Shown: piece after piece, positions 16,894-25,562 of the stretch
How the letters are laid out: every line of letters starts with the position of its first letter
How positions within the stretch are numbered: position 1 is the stretch's first letter
DNA from: Variovorax terrae
GTDB lineage: Bacteria > Pseudomonadota > Gammaproteobacteria > Burkholderiales > Burkholderiaceae_C
Direction: 5' to 3'
NCBI RefSeq assembly: GCF_022809125.1
Contig: NZ_JALGBI010000003.1
Coordinates: 496,001 to 560,000, forward strand
DNA length: 64,000 nt
The notes under the pieces: model-generated
Told to the model about the DNA's origin: nothing
Database searches by the model: none
The model's input: only the letters and a program-made list of their open reading frames with translations
Position numbers and translations under genes: made by a program

Positions 16894-18348
16894 CTATTTC
16901 CAGAACACCGCGCCGCCGCTGACGGCAGTGGCGGTGGTTCTGTCGACGGAACTGGTGCCGTCGCCGATCTGGCCGCGGTCGTTGAAGCCCCAGCAGGCCA
17001 GGCTGCCGTCGGCCTTGAGGGCGCAGCTGTGGTAGGTGCCGGCGCCGAACGCGGCGATGCCTGTCAAGCCGGACACGGCGGTGGGGGTGGGCTTGTTCAC
17101 CGTGGTGCCGTCGCCCAGCGAGCCGTTGGGGTTGTAGCCCCAGCAGGCCATGCCGCCGCCGGCCTTGAGGGCGCAGCTGTGGTACACGCCGGTGCCGAGC
17201 GCGGCGATGCCCGTCAGGCCGGGCACGGCGCTGGGGGACGGTTGGCTGGTGGTGGTGCCGTCGCCGAGCTGGCCATAGCCGTTATAGCCCCAGCAGGCCA
17301 CCGTGGCGTCGGCCTTGAGCGCGCAGCTGTGGTATCCGCCGGTGCTGAGCGCGACGACGTCTGTCAAGCCAGGCACGGGGGTGGGGGCGTGCTGGTTGGT
17401 GGTGCTGCCGTCGCCGAGCTGGCCTTCGTTGTTGAAGCCCCAGCAGGCCATGCTGCCATCGGCCTTGAGGGCGCAGCTGTGGAGCGCCAGGCCGTTGCTG
17501 AGCGCAACGGTGTCCGTCAGGCCGGGCACGGCGGTGGGCGAGAGCCGGTTGGTGGTGGTGCCATCGCCGAGCTGGCCGACGCTGTTGTTGCCCCAGCAGG
17601 CCACGCTGCCGTCGGCCTTGAGGGCGCAGCTGTGGGATGAGCCCGCACCGAGGGCGACGACGCCCGTCAGGCCAGGCACGGCGGTGGGGGTGGTTTTGTT
17701 CACGGTGGTGCCATCGCCGAGCTGGCCTTCGTTGTTGAAGCCCCAGCAGGCCACGCTGCCGTCGGCCTTGAGGGCGCAGCTGTGGAACGTGCCGGCGCTG
17801 AGGGCAACAACGTCCGTCAGGCCAGGCACGGCGGCGGGAGCGGTCTGGTCCACGGTGGTGCCGTCGCCAAGCTGGCCATAGCCGTTGTAGCCCCAGCAGG
17901 CCACGCCGCCGCCGGCCTTGAGGGCGCAGCTGTGCTCAAAGCCGAAGGCCATCGGCCGGCCCACCACGGTCGTGGTCTGGGTGCCGGTGAGCGTGCTGGT
18001 GCCGACCGAGGCGCTCAACTGGCTGGTGAAGCTGCCCGGGGTGTTCCACACATGGCTGGCCGGGCTGCCGCTGCCGGCGGCACTGCCGTCGCCCCAGCTC
18101 CAGGAGAACGAGCCGGCCGCGCCGTCGCTGACGGCGGCGCTGTAGCTGTAGAGCGTGTGGGCGACCACGCGCGCTGCGGCCTGCAGGTTGAGGGTGGGCG
18201 TGGGCGCAGGTGAGGGCGAAGGTGCGGGGGCAGAGGCCGATGCAGGCACTGCGTCGCTGCCGCCGCAGGCGGCCAGCGTCAGGCTCAGGGCAAACAGGGC
18301 GGCCAGGCCGGCGATGCGTGAGGAATCCATGGTGCGGGCGTCTTTCAT
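16894..18348 (-). CDS. lipoprotein with PKD-like domain and seven-blade RCC1-type propeller
   Basis: 484 residues from ATG 18348 (ATG 18330 is an alternative). The lipoprotein signal ends LTLAAC followed by GGSD. A Ser/Pro linker and a PKD-like domain (SFSWSWGDGSAAGSG ... HVWNTPGSF) precede seven RCC1-like repeats of ~51 residues, each containing HSCALKADGSVACWG and GQLGDGTT. The paired Cys in each blade suggest disulphides in an extracytoplasmic propeller. Repetition is strong also in DNA, with a ~156-bp period over 16.96-17.95 kb. It is probably a surface binding or scaffold protein. Upstream lies promoter element B. The Cys-rich small gene follows, and the sensor kinase gene lies upstream. 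Confidence 0.85.
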   Translation of the reverse strand: MKDARTMDSSRIAGLAALFALSLTLAACGGSDAVPASASAPAPSPSPAPTPTLNLQAAARVVAHTLYSYSAAVSDGAAGSFSWSWGDGSAAGSGSPASHVWNTPGSFTSQLSASVGTSTLTGTQTTTVVGRPMAFGFEHSCALKAGGGVACWGYNGYGQLGDGTTVDQTAPAAVPGLTDVVALSAGTFHSCALKADGSVACWGFNNEGQLGDGTTVNKTTPTAVPGLTGVVALGAGSSHSCALKADGSVACWGNNSVGQLGDGTTTNRLSPTAVPGLTDTVALSNGLALHSCALKADGSMACWGFNNEGQLGDGSTTNQHAPTPVPGLTDVVALSTGGYHSCALKADATVACWGYNGYGQLGDGTTTSQPSPSAVPGLTGIAALGTGVYHSCALKAGGGMACWGYNPNGSLGDGTTVNKPTPTAVSGLTGIAAFGAGTYHSCALKADGSLACWGFNDRGQIGDGTSSVDRTTATAVSGGAVFWK

Positions 18349-18370
18349 CTTGTGGAGTGCGTGTCGGCCC

Positions 18371-18447
18371 TGAAGGTAGGCCGCGCGGCCCGCACGGGCC
18401 AGTGCCGAAAGTCATGCCGTGCGCAGCGCGCGGTAACGGCCTGTAAG
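18371..18447 (-). promoter_or_regulatory. promoter-like element B upstream of the RCC1 lipoprotein gene
   Basis: In the gene direction: CTTACAGGCCGTTACC (18447-18432), 15 nt, CATGACTTTCGGCACTGGCC (18416-18397), 16 nt, then CCTACCTTCAGGGCC. Spacing is identical to element A although the spacer sequences differ, which points to selection rather than recent duplication. Confidence 0.62.
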
Positions 18448-18497
18448 AGAGCGTGGGAGAGCGTGCCCGGCTGGCGGCGCCAGCGCCGACGTCGGCG

Positions 18498-20255
18498 TTA
18501 GCGCGGCAGCGCAGCCAGGGCCTGCAGCAACGCGTCGCCGGCCACCGGCTTGAACAGCACGCGCAAGCCCGAATCGTGCACCTGCTGCAGCCGCCGCGGT
18601 GCCGTCTCCCCGGTGATCAGCAGCACCGGCAGGCCGAAGCGCGCGCGCAGCCGCTGTGCGGCCGCCAGGCCGTCGGCACCGTCGGCCAGGCGCACGTCGC
18701 ACAGCAGGGCTTCGACGGGCGAGGCGCCCTGTGCAGCCTGCGCTGCGGACTGCGCCAGCACGGCCTCGGCCTCGGCCTCGCCGGCCACGGCCTCGACGGC
18801 CACGCCGTGGGCCTGCAGCAGATCGGAGACGGCCTGGCGGATGGCGGTTTCGTCATCGATCACCAGCACGCGCCGCGGCAGCGGCAGGGTGTTGTCCGGC
18901 GGCGCTGCGGGCGCGATGGCGCCCGGGGCGGACACCGCCGTCAGCACCAGGCGAAAGCGGCTGCCGCGGCCCGGGAGCGAGCGCACCTGCAGCGGGTGCG
19001 CCAGCAGGCGCGTCAGCCGCTGCACGATGGACAGGCCGATGCCCAGGCCCTGCGCACGGTCGCGGCCCGGGTTGCCGACCTGGTAGAACTCTTCGAAGAT
19101 GCGGCCGAGGTGCTCGCCCGTGATGCCGATGCCGGTGTCGCGCACGTCGATCCACACCTGCTGGCCGCGCGCGCGCGCGGCCACCACCACGCCGCCGCGC
19201 GGCGTGTACTTGAGCGCGTTGTCCACCAGGTTGGACAGCAGCCGCTGCAGCAGCTGCGGGTCGCTCAGCACCCAGCAAGGCGTGGCGCGCAGCCGCAGCT
19301 GCAGGTCGCGGTCGGCCGCCTGTGCCGCGAACACATGGTTGAGCGCGAGGAACAGCGGGTTGAGCGCCACCGGCTGGATCTGCGGCGCCACCACGCCGGC
19401 GTCCAGGCGCGAGATGTCGAGCAAGGTGTCCAGCGACTGGCCGAGCGCGCCGACCGCGTCCATCAGCCGCGCCGCGTGGCGCTCTTCCTCGCGGCCCTGC
19501 AGCTCCTTCTCCAGCACGGCTCCGAACAGCGCGATGGCGTGCAGGGGCTGGCGCAGGTCGTGGCTGGCCGCGGCGAGAAAGCGCGTCTTCTCCTCGCTGG
19601 CGCGCTGGGTGGCGGCGATCTGGCGGCTCAGCTGCTCGGCCAGCGCCTCCTTCTCGAAGCGCATGGTCAGCGAGGCGGTCAGCAGCCGATGGTGCTGCAG
19701 CGCGAACGTGATGATGACGCCCATGTAGAGCAGGCAGCCGACGGCCAGGAACAGGTGGGTGCTGTCGCCGCGCCAGGCCAGCGCCGCGGTCAGGCTGGCC
19801 ATGCTGGGCACGATGAAGCGCGGGATGTTGCGCTTGAGAACAGCCAGCGACAGGGCGCCGCCGGCGCACCAGCCCATCATCATGACGATGAGCATGGCCC
19901 ACAGAACCGAGTGCTGCCCCGCAGGAATGCACAACCAGGGCGCGAGGCCCCAGACGCAGGAGCGCAGCAGCACGTTGCGCGCGTTGAAGCGCGCCCAGTA
20001 CTCGGGGTGGTCCGCCGCATCGGGGCTGCGCTGGTAGCGCCGGTAGGCGCGCCGCAGTGTCAGCGCCAGGTGCAGCGCCATCCACAGCAGGACTTGCCAG
20101 CGCCGCGTGGCCACGAACAGGCCGATGCCCAGCGCCTGCGCGGTGAGCAGGTCGGCCAGGTAGGCGGCCGGCGCGTTGGCGTGGACCGCCGCCACCTGCT
20201 CGCGCAGCACCCGCTGGGCCAGCTCGGGAGGGGCCGGCTCGGGCGGGGCGCTCAT
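18498..20255 (-). CDS. hybrid sensor histidine kinase with C-terminal receiver domain
   Basis: 585 residues from ATG 20255. The N-terminal ~200 residues hold about six membrane segments (e.g. LLTAQALGIGLFVATRR, AMLIVMMMGWCAGGALSLAVL, HLFLAVGCLLYMGVIITFAL), followed by a coiled linker. The H box is AAASHDLRQPLHAI; N, G1 and G2 motifs are NLVDNALKYTPRGG, DTGIGI and GLGIGLSIV. The C-terminal receiver has VIDDE, phospho-acceptor Asp in LLCDVRLADG and the Lys in LFKPV. It is the kind of hybrid kinase that partners a NarL/LuxR regulator, and the regulator gene lies directly upstream on the same strand. Signal unknown; the membrane sensor lacks a large periplasmic domain. Confidence 0.92.
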   Translation of the reverse strand: MSAPPEPAPPELAQRVLREQVAAVHANAPAAYLADLLTAQALGIGLFVATRRWQVLLWMALHLALTLRRAYRRYQRSPDAADHPEYWARFNARNVLLRSCVWGLAPWLCIPAGQHSVLWAMLIVMMMGWCAGGALSLAVLKRNIPRFIVPSMASLTAALAWRGDSTHLFLAVGCLLYMGVIITFALQHHRLLTASLTMRFEKEALAEQLSRQIAATQRASEEKTRFLAAASHDLRQPLHAIALFGAVLEKELQGREEERHAARLMDAVGALGQSLDTLLDISRLDAGVVAPQIQPVALNPLFLALNHVFAAQAADRDLQLRLRATPCWVLSDPQLLQRLLSNLVDNALKYTPRGGVVVAARARGQQVWIDVRDTGIGITGEHLGRIFEEFYQVGNPGRDRAQGLGIGLSIVQRLTRLLAHPLQVRSLPGRGSRFRLVLTAVSAPGAIAPAAPPDNTLPLPRRVLVIDDETAIRQAVSDLLQAHGVAVEAVAGEAEAEAVLAQSAAQAAQGASPVEALLCDVRLADGADGLAAAQRLRARFGLPVLLITGETAPRRLQQVHDSGLRVLFKPVAGDALLQALAALPR

Positions 20256-20336
20256 CGCGTGTGTCCGGACATCGCCAGTCAGAAGGCCGCGGAGCAGGCC
20301 ATGCCAGTGCACCCGCGGAACTGGCTTTGCCAGGCC

Positions 20337-20406
20337 GCTGGGTGCGCCCCCTTCGCGCAGCGGAAGGGGGGAGGCGTAGCGCGCAGCGCGCAGCCTGGGG
20401 GTTGCG
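20337..20406. repeat. GC-rich intergenic repeat between response regulator and kinase
   Basis: A block with GCGCCCCCTTCGCGCAGCGG, AAGGGGGGAGG and GCGCGCAGCGCGCAG, ending at the regulator stop. It contains CCCCCTTCGCGC/GCGGAAGGGGG pairing and a GCGC-rich dyad. Such blocks are typical of Comamonadaceae intergenic repeats. It could act as an mRNA stability or attenuation structure between the two genes. Confidence 0.5.
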
Positions 20407-21060
20407 TCATCTCAACCCACTGATGAGCTGGGCCCGCGAGCGCATGCCGAACTGCAGCAGCAGGGTGGACACGTGGTTCTTGACCGTGCCCTCGCTCAGG
20501 TGCGAGAGTTGCGCGATTTCCTTGTTCGACTTGCCGGCCAGCAGCCAGTCGAGGATCTCGACCTGGCGCGGCGTGAGCTGCTGCTGCAGGGACGGCGCCG
20601 CGGCGCGGTCGATGGCCGGGGCCGGGCCGGCCAGATCGTGGTCGCTCACGTAGCGCAGCACTTCGCTCAGGTGGCCGGACTTGGGCAGGAAGGCCTGCGC
20701 GCCCAGCGCCAGCGCGCCCTGCATCAGCGCGGGACTGCCCGTGCCCGAGAGCACGATCACGCGCGAATGCGGAAAGGCACGCCGAAAGCGCACCAGCGCA
20801 TCCAGCCCCTGGGCGTCGGGCAGGTCCAGGTCGAGCAGGACCAGGTGCAGCGCCGCGCCATGGGCGCCGTAGAGTTCCAGCGCGTCGGCCAGGCTGCGCG
20901 CCTCGTACACCGGCGTGCTGCCGGACTGCGACTGCAGCAGCGCGCGCAGGCCCAGGCGCACCAGTTCGTGGTCGTCTACCACCAGGATGCCCGGCGTCGG
21001 CACGGCGGCGGCCGCGCCGCGGCGCGGCGCGGTGTACGGCGAGAACGTGACGGCAACCAT
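20407..21060 (-). CDS. NarL/LuxR-type response regulator
   Basis: 217 residues from ATG 21060 (ATG 21072 is in frame, but overlaps the -10-like CTAAGA of element C). Receiver domain: ILVVDDHELVRLGLRALL, phospho-Asp in HLVLLDLDLPD, and Lys in AFLPKSG. LuxR-type helix-turn-helix at the C-terminus: LTPRQVEILDWLLAGKSNKEIAQLSHLSEGTVKNH, a clear DNA-binding motif. It is probably the output of the adjacent hybrid kinase. A CATGACTTT-type block shared with the two surface lipoprotein genes lies just upstream, compatible with autoregulation and control of those genes (inference). Confidence 0.92.
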   Translation of the reverse strand: MVAVTFSPYTAPRRGAAAAVPTPGILVVDDHELVRLGLRALLQSQSGSTPVYEARSLADALELYGAHGAALHLVLLDLDLPDAQGLDALVRFRRAFPHSRVIVLSGTGSPALMQGALALGAQAFLPKSGHLSEVLRYVSDHDLAGPAPAIDRAAAPSLQQQLTPRQVEILDWLLAGKSNKEIAQLSHLSEGTVKNHVSTLLLQFGMRSRAQLISGLR

Positions 21061-21071
21061 GGTGCATGGCA

Positions 21072-21114
21072 TCTTAGGGGGTGGCCGGGGTCCTGGGAAG
21101 TGACCAAAGTCATG
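21072..21114 (-). promoter_or_regulatory. promoter-like element C upstream of the response-regulator gene
   Basis: CATGACTTTGGTCACTTCCC (21114-21095 in gene direction) matches the middle block of elements A and B at 16 of 20 positions. It is followed after 16 nt by CCTAAG, at the spacing of CCTACC in A and B. The distal CTTACA/GTTACC block is not conserved here. Confidence 0.55.
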
Positions 21115-21167
21115 GGGGCCTGGGCCTCTAAAATGGCCGGTTTATCTCCGATTCGCCTGATCCTGCC

Positions 21168-22361
21168 ATGAACGTTCTCCGCTTCTCCGACCTGTGCGCC
21201 CAGGGCAAAGTCCAAGGCCAGCGCGTCTTCATCCGTGCCGACCTCAACGTGCCGCAGGATGACGCCGGCCGCATCACCGAGGACACGCGCATCCGCGCCT
21301 CGATCCCCTGCATCCGCATGGCGCTGGACGCCGGTGCGGCCGTGATGGTGACCTCGCACCTGGGTCGACCGACCGAGGGCGAGTTCAAGCCCGAGGACTC
21401 GCTGGCGCCGGTGGCGCTGCGCCTGGGCGAACTGCTGGGGCGCGAGGTTCCGCTGCGCGCGAACTGGGTCGACGGCGTCGACGTGCAGCCCGGCCAGCTC
21501 GTGCTGCTGGAGAACTGCCGCGTCAACAAGGGCGAGAAGAAGAACAACCCCGAACTCGCGCAGAAGATGGCCGCGCTGTGCGACATCTACGTGAACGACG
21601 CCTTCGGCACCGCGCACCGCGCCGAGGGCACGACCTACGGCATCGCGCAATACGCCAAGGTGGCCTGCGCCGGCCCGCTGCTGGCGGCCGAGATCGACGC
21701 CATCTCCAAGGCGCTGGCCGGCCCGAAGCGGCCGCTCGCCGCCATCGTGGCGGGCTCCAAGGTCTCGACCAAGCTCACCATCCTGAAGAGCCTGGCCGAC
21801 AAGGTGGACCAGCTCATCGTGGGCGGCGGCATCGCCAACACCTTCATGCTGGCCGCCGGCCTGTCGATCGGCAAGAGCCTGGCCGAGGCCGATCTCGTGG
21901 GCGAGGCGCGGGCCGTGATCGAGGCCATGAAGGCGCGCGGCGCCGAGGTGCCGATCCCGACCGACGTGGTCACGGCCAAGGCCTTCGCGGCCGACGCGCC
22001 GGCCACCGTCAAGGCCGCCACCGAGGTGGAGGACGACGACCTGATCCTGGACATCGGTCCGCAGACTGCCGCCAGGCTGGCCGAGCAATTGAAGGCCGCG
22101 GGCACCATCGTCTGGAACGGCCCGGTGGGCGTGTTCGAGTTCGACGCCTTCTCGCACGGCACCGAAACCATCGCGCGCGCCATCGCACAGAGCCCGGCCT
22201 TCAGCATCGCCGGTGGCGGCGACACCCTGGCGGCCATCGCCAAGTACGGCATCGAGCAGCAGGTGGGCTACATCTCCACCGGCGGCGGCGCCTTCCTTGA
22301 AATCCTCGAAGGCAAGACGCTGCCTGCGTTCGAGATCCTGCAGAAGCGCGCCGCGGGCTGA
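21168..22361 (+). CDS. pgk: phosphoglycerate kinase
   Basis: 397 residues, normal for a bacterial Pgk. It catalyses 1,3-bisphosphoglycerate + ADP = 3-phosphoglycerate + ATP in glycolysis. Motifs: [12 protein letters not shown] (substrate loop), [36 protein letters not shown] and the nucleotide site [12 protein letters not shown]...GGGDTLAAI. The start MNVLRFSDL is typical. The gene is followed by a dispersed repeat at 22372. pyk and fba lie downstream on the same strand but are interrupted by the opposite-strand desaturase, so this is a glycolytic neighbourhood rather than one operon. Confidence 0.97.
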   Translation: MNVLRFSDLCAQGKVQGQRVFIRADLNVPQDDAGRITEDTRIRASIPCIRMALDAGAAVMVTSHLGRPTEGEFKPEDSLAPVALRLGELLGREVPLRANWVDGVDVQPGQLVLLENCRVNKGEKKNNPELAQKMAALCDIYVNDAFGTAHRAEGTTYGIAQYAKVACAGPLLAAEIDAISKALAGPKRPLAAIVAGSKVSTKLTILKSLADKVDQLIVGGGIANTFMLAAGLSIGKSLAEADLVGEARAVIEAMKARGAEVPIPTDVVTAKAFAADAPATVKAATEVEDDDLILDIGPQTAARLAEQLKAAGTIVWNGPVGVFEFDAFSHGTETIARAIAQSPAFSIAGGGDTLAAIAKYGIEQQVGYISTGGGAFLEILEGKTLPAFEILQKRAAG

Positions 22362-22371
22362 GCGGCTGGTT

Positions 22372-22436
22372 GCTATTGAATCAATAGCAACCAATGACCG
22401 CCCCGCCTGGACCTTGGACCCAAAAGACCTCAAAAA
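22372..22436 (+). repeat. dispersed GCT-N11-AGC repeat, copy 5 (after pgk)
   Basis: GCTATTGAATCAATAGC (22372-22388) is a perfect inverted repeat around one base, followed by AACCAATGACC, GCCTGGACCTTGG and CTCAAAA. It starts 11 nt after the pgk stop and may work as an mRNA hairpin there. Confidence 0.75.
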
Positions 22437-22463
22437 GGGCCACGCGGCCCGGGTGGCGGGGTT

Positions 22464-23552
22464 TCAGGCCGGCAGCGGCGCCGGCGTGCTGGTCGGGCGG
22501 CCGCGGAAGTCGGTCCAGCAGCGCCGGCTGAAGTCGTAGAGCTTGCAGCGGCGCGCCGTGCCGAAGTACCAGCGCCACGAGAAGCGCTGCACCACGATGC
22601 GCTGCGGCAGCAGCTCCTCGAGCCGGGCCTGCGCCTGCTTGAGCCGGTACAGCGGAATGCTCATGTCCACGTGATGCGCCGTGTGCTCCATGATGTGGTG
22701 CAGCAGCGCGCCGATGCGCAGCGCGAACGTCAGGTGCACGGTGGTGGAGACGAAGGGCTGGGCGCGGGCCCAGGCGGCCTTGCTGTCGTGCCAGGACACC
22801 TTCACATGCGTGTGGTGCACGTAGACCACGAAGCCGATCATCGAGCACCAGAACACCAGCGGCGCAACGAAGCCGCACAGCAGCACCGGCGCCACCGGCT
22901 GGCCGGTGGCCACGGCGGCCCAGGCCAGGGCGCCGAGCCAGGCCAGCGCATAGGCCGAGACCAGCAGGCCGTCGAGCACGAAGACCGGGCGGCGCGCGGC
23001 CATCTCGGCCCGGTTCGGGAAGAACATGCGGCGCCACCAGACCTCGACCAGGTAATACAGGCCCGGCGCCCAGCCGCTGCGGTAGAGCCGCTCCATCAAG
23101 CGGCGGTGCGGCGGCAGCGCCGCGTACTCGGCCTGCGTGAGCGGCGCCCAGACGAAGTCCACGCCCTTGAGGTTGGTGAAGCCGTGGTGCACCACGTTGT
23201 GCCCCACGTCCCACAGGCTGTAGGGCGTGAGCGAGGGCAGGAAGGCGATGCGGCCGAGCCAGCGGTTCAGGCGGCGGTGCGGCGTCAGGCTCTGGTGGCA
23301 GGCATCGTGGCCGATGATGAACAGCCGCCCGGTCATGAACCCCGCTGCCAGCCCGCACAGCAGCTTGGCCCACAGCGGCGACAGCAGCACGGTACCGGCC
23401 AGCAGCGCAGCCAGCAGCAGCGTGTCGAAGGCCAGCAGCGCCAGGGCGCGCGCGGTGCTGCGCGCGGCCAGGGGCATCAGCCACTGGCGGATCACCTTGC
23501 GGTGCGGCAGCGGATCGTGGATGGGGATGGGATCGACAGGCGGGGTGGTCAT
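22464..23552 (-). CDS. fatty acid desaturase, membrane di-iron type
   Basis: 362 residues from ATG 23552. The three histidine clusters of membrane desaturases are present: HDACH (82-86), HNVVHH (118-123) and HHIMEHTAHH in the last third. They alternate with hydrophobic segments (LLAALLAGTVLLSPLWAKLLCGLAAGF, APVLLCGFVAPLVFWCSMIGFVVYV). The family uses O2 and a di-iron centre to introduce double bonds into acyl chains or to oxidise related lipids; the exact regiochemistry cannot be told. An FNR-like dyad lies 72-85 bp upstream of the start. The gene is convergent with pgk and divergent from pyk. Confidence 0.88.
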   Translation of the reverse strand: MTTPPVDPIPIHDPLPHRKVIRQWLMPLAARSTARALALLAFDTLLLAALLAGTVLLSPLWAKLLCGLAAGFMTGRLFIIGHDACHQSLTPHRRLNRWLGRIAFLPSLTPYSLWDVGHNVVHHGFTNLKGVDFVWAPLTQAEYAALPPHRRLMERLYRSGWAPGLYYLVEVWWRRMFFPNRAEMAARRPVFVLDGLLVSAYALAWLGALAWAAVATGQPVAPVLLCGFVAPLVFWCSMIGFVVYVHHTHVKVSWHDSKAAWARAQPFVSTTVHLTFALRIGALLHHIMEHTAHHVDMSIPLYRLKQAQARLEELLPQRIVVQRFSWRWYFGTARRCKLYDFSRRCWTDFRGRPTSTPAPLPA

Positions 23553-23623
23553 GGGCAGGGGTGCAGGCGAGTGCACAGGAGGTCGGACGCCGGCCATCCT
23601 AGGCGGAGGCGCGGGCCGCCACC

Positions 23624-23637
23624 CTGATCAGGATCAA
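23624..23637 (-). promoter_or_regulatory. FNR/Anr-like dyad upstream of the desaturase gene
   Basis: On the minus strand TTGATCCTGATCAG matches the FNR-family consensus TTGAT-N4-ATCAA at nine of ten conserved positions. It lies in the intergenic region between desaturase and pyk. Control by oxygen of an O2-dependent enzyme would make sense, but this is one computed-by-eye site. Confidence 0.45.
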
Positions 23638-23737
23638 ACCGCGGCGAAACGGGCGGGCCTGCCGCCCCAAGGCAAAGCCGTTTTGCCCGGCATCGCCTGA
23701 ATTGGTACCGGGGTTGTAACCGATTCCATGCCAGAAT

Positions 23738-23752
23738 AGTAACCAAGTTACA
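23738..23752 (+). promoter_or_regulatory. HexR-like palindrome before pyk
   Basis: AGTAACCAAGTTACA contains GTAAC-CAA-GTTAC, a perfect dyad, and matches 11 of 15 positions of the HexR consensus as I recall it (TGTAATTAAATTACA). It overlaps the ribosome-site region immediately before the pyk ATG, where binding would block transcription or initiation. A related GTTGTAACC lies 25 bp upstream. Confidence 0.4.
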
Positions 23753-23758
23753 GGAGAC

Positions 23759-25198
23759 ATGCCCATGGCCCGCCGTGCCACCAAAATCGTTGCCACCCTT
23801 GGCCCCGCTTCCAGCGACCCCGCGCTTCTCGAGGAAATGATCCGCGCCGGCGTCAACGTGGTGCGCCTGAATTTCAGCCATGGCAAGGCGCAGGACCACA
23901 TCGACCGCGCCGCCCTGGTGCGCGAGGCGGCCCAGCGCGCCGGCCGCGAGGTGGCCATCATGGCCGACCTGCAGGGCCCCAAGATCCGCGTCGGCAAGTT
24001 CGCCGAGGGCAAGGTCATGCTGGAGCCCGGCGCCAGGTTCGTGCTCGACGCCTCGCGCACCGAGCCGGGCGACCTGCAGGGCGTGGGCCTGGACTACAAG
24101 GAGCTGCCGCGCGACGTCAAGCCCGGCGACCTGCTGCTGCTCAACGATGGCCTGATCGTGCTCACGGTGGACGCCGTGCGCGGCGAGCAGGTGCACACCA
24201 CCGTCAAGCTCGGCGGCGAGCTGTCCAACAACAAGGGCATCAACAAGAAGGGCGGCGGCCTGACGGCGCCGGCACTCACCGCCAAGGACATGGAGGACAT
24301 CCGCACCGCGATGAGCTTCCAGGCCGACTACGTGGCCGTGAGCTTTCCCAAGAACGCGACCGACATGGAAATGGCGCGCCAGCTCTGCAACGTGGCCGCG
24401 GCCGAATACCGCCACCGGCCCGGGCTGATCGCCAAGATCGAGCGCGCCGAGGCCATCCCGCACCTCGAAGCCATCCTCAAGGCCAGCGACGGCATCATGG
24501 TGGCGCGCGGCGACCTCGCGGTGGAAGTCGGCAACGCGGCCGTGCCGGCGCTGCAAAAGCGCATGATCCGGCTGGCCCGCGAGCATGACAAGGTGGTCAT
24601 CACCGCCACGCAGATGATGGAGAGCATGATCACCAACCCGGTGCCCACGCGCGCCGAGGTCAGCGACGTGGCCAACGCCGTGCTCGACGGCACCGACGCC
24701 GTGATGCTGAGCGCCGAAACCGCGGCCGGCCGCTTCCCGCTGGAGACCATCGTCGAGATGGCCAACATCTGCATGGAAGCCGAGAAGGCCGAGGACGTGA
24801 AGCTCGACGCCGATTTCACCGGCATGGCCTTCAACCGCATCGACCAGTCGATCGCCATGGGCGCGCTGTTCACCGCCCACCACCTGGGCGCCAAGGCCAT
24901 CGTGGCCATGACCGACAGCGGCTCCACCGCGCTGTGGATGAGCCGCCACCGCATCCACGTGCCGATCTACGCACTGACGCCCAAGGTCGCAACCCAGCGC
25001 AAGATGGCGCTGTACCGCAACGTGCGCCCGCTGCTGATGGACACCAGCGCCGACCGCGACACCGCCCTGAGCGAGGCCGAAGGCCACCTCAAGAAGCGCC
25101 AGATCGTGCAGAGCGGCGATGTCTACGCCATCACCTGCGGCGAGCCCATGGGCGCGCCGGGCGGCACCAACATGCTCAAGATCTGCCGGGCGAGCTGA
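23759..25198 (+). CDS. pyk: pyruvate kinase
   Basis: 479 residues from ATG 23759 (AGGAGA just upstream; the second ATG at 23765 is also possible). It converts phosphoenolpyruvate and ADP to pyruvate and ATP. Motifs: TKIVATLGPASSD, RLNFSHG, MADLQGPKIRVG, the active-site signature region GLIAKIERAEAI with the catalytic Lys, and MVARGDLAVEVG. The A-B-C domain order and length are standard for type II bacterial pyruvate kinase. A HexR-like dyad overlaps the translation start region. Confidence 0.97.
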   Translation: MPMARRATKIVATLGPASSDPALLEEMIRAGVNVVRLNFSHGKAQDHIDRAALVREAAQRAGREVAIMADLQGPKIRVGKFAEGKVMLEPGARFVLDASRTEPGDLQGVGLDYKELPRDVKPGDLLLLNDGLIVLTVDAVRGEQVHTTVKLGGELSNNKGINKKGGGLTAPALTAKDMEDIRTAMSFQADYVAVSFPKNATDMEMARQLCNVAAAEYRHRPGLIAKIERAEAIPHLEAILKASDGIMVARGDLAVEVGNAAVPALQKRMIRLAREHDKVVITATQMMESMITNPVPTRAEVSDVANAVLDGTDAVMLSAETAAGRFPLETIVEMANICMEAEKAEDVKLDADFTGMAFNRIDQSIAMGALFTAHHLGAKAIVAMTDSGSTALWMSRHRIHVPIYALTPKVATQRKMALYRNVRPLLMDTSADRDTALSEAEGHLKKRQIVQSGDVYAITCGEPMGAPGGTNMLKICRAS

Positions 25199-25306
25199 GA
25201 GCGTGGTGGCGACCGTTTACGACGGGGTCGCCTGCGGATCGTCAACACGGTTTTTTAGAGAAGGGGGCTGGCTCTCGCGGCCTTCCTGCTGGTAGACCTC
25301 GCGAAA

Positions 25307-25454
25307 GGCGGGCGGCGTGGCTTGCGTTCTCCGGCCTGCTCGCGGTGGGAGGTGACGGGTGCGTCACCTTGGCGGGCGTCAACACCGTGGCTGGCGCACG
25401 CCCTCTTGTGGCAACCGCGAATGGGGCCTGCGCCCGCAAGCCCCACCACCTGCC
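25307..25454 (+). mobile_element. MITE-like element, left copy
   Basis: 148 bp bounded by imperfect terminal inverted repeats: GGCGGGCGGCGTGGCTTGCG (25307-25326) against CGCAAGCCCCACCACCTGCC (25435-25454). Its interior (TTCTCCGGCCTGCTCGCGGTG ... CGCGAATGGGGCCTGCGCCC) matches the reverse complement of the copy at 25563-25716 along most of its length. There is no transposase. One frame reads FSGLLAV..GVN..VATANGACA in both copies, but no complete gene is evident. Confidence 0.65.
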
Positions 25455-25474
25455 TTCAGAGAGTGGGCTGGTTT

Positions 25475-25533
25475 GCTATCAATATTGTAGCAATAAATGA
25501 CCACTCTGCCTGGACTTCAGGCATTTTCTTCTG
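25475..25533 (+). repeat. dispersed GCT-N11-AGC repeat, copy 6 (between the two MITE-like copies)
   Basis: GCTATCAATATTGTAGC (25475-25491), then AATAAATGACC, TCTGCCTGGACTTCAGG and a T-rich end. It sits in the 108-bp spacer between the inverted MITE-like copies. Confidence 0.75.
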
Positions 25534-25562
25534 AATTTCTCGCCGCGCCAACCCACTACTGG

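Noticed and set aside
16960..17950. Regular repeats considered as a CRISPR array
   Set aside because: 156-bp units are coding RCC1 blades in one frame; there are no short repeats with unique spacers and no cas genes.
18453..20423. 656-residue + strand ORF opposite the sensor kinase
   Set aside because: Low-complexity Arg/Gln/Ala product with no motif; the opposite frame has complete kinase and receiver motifs.
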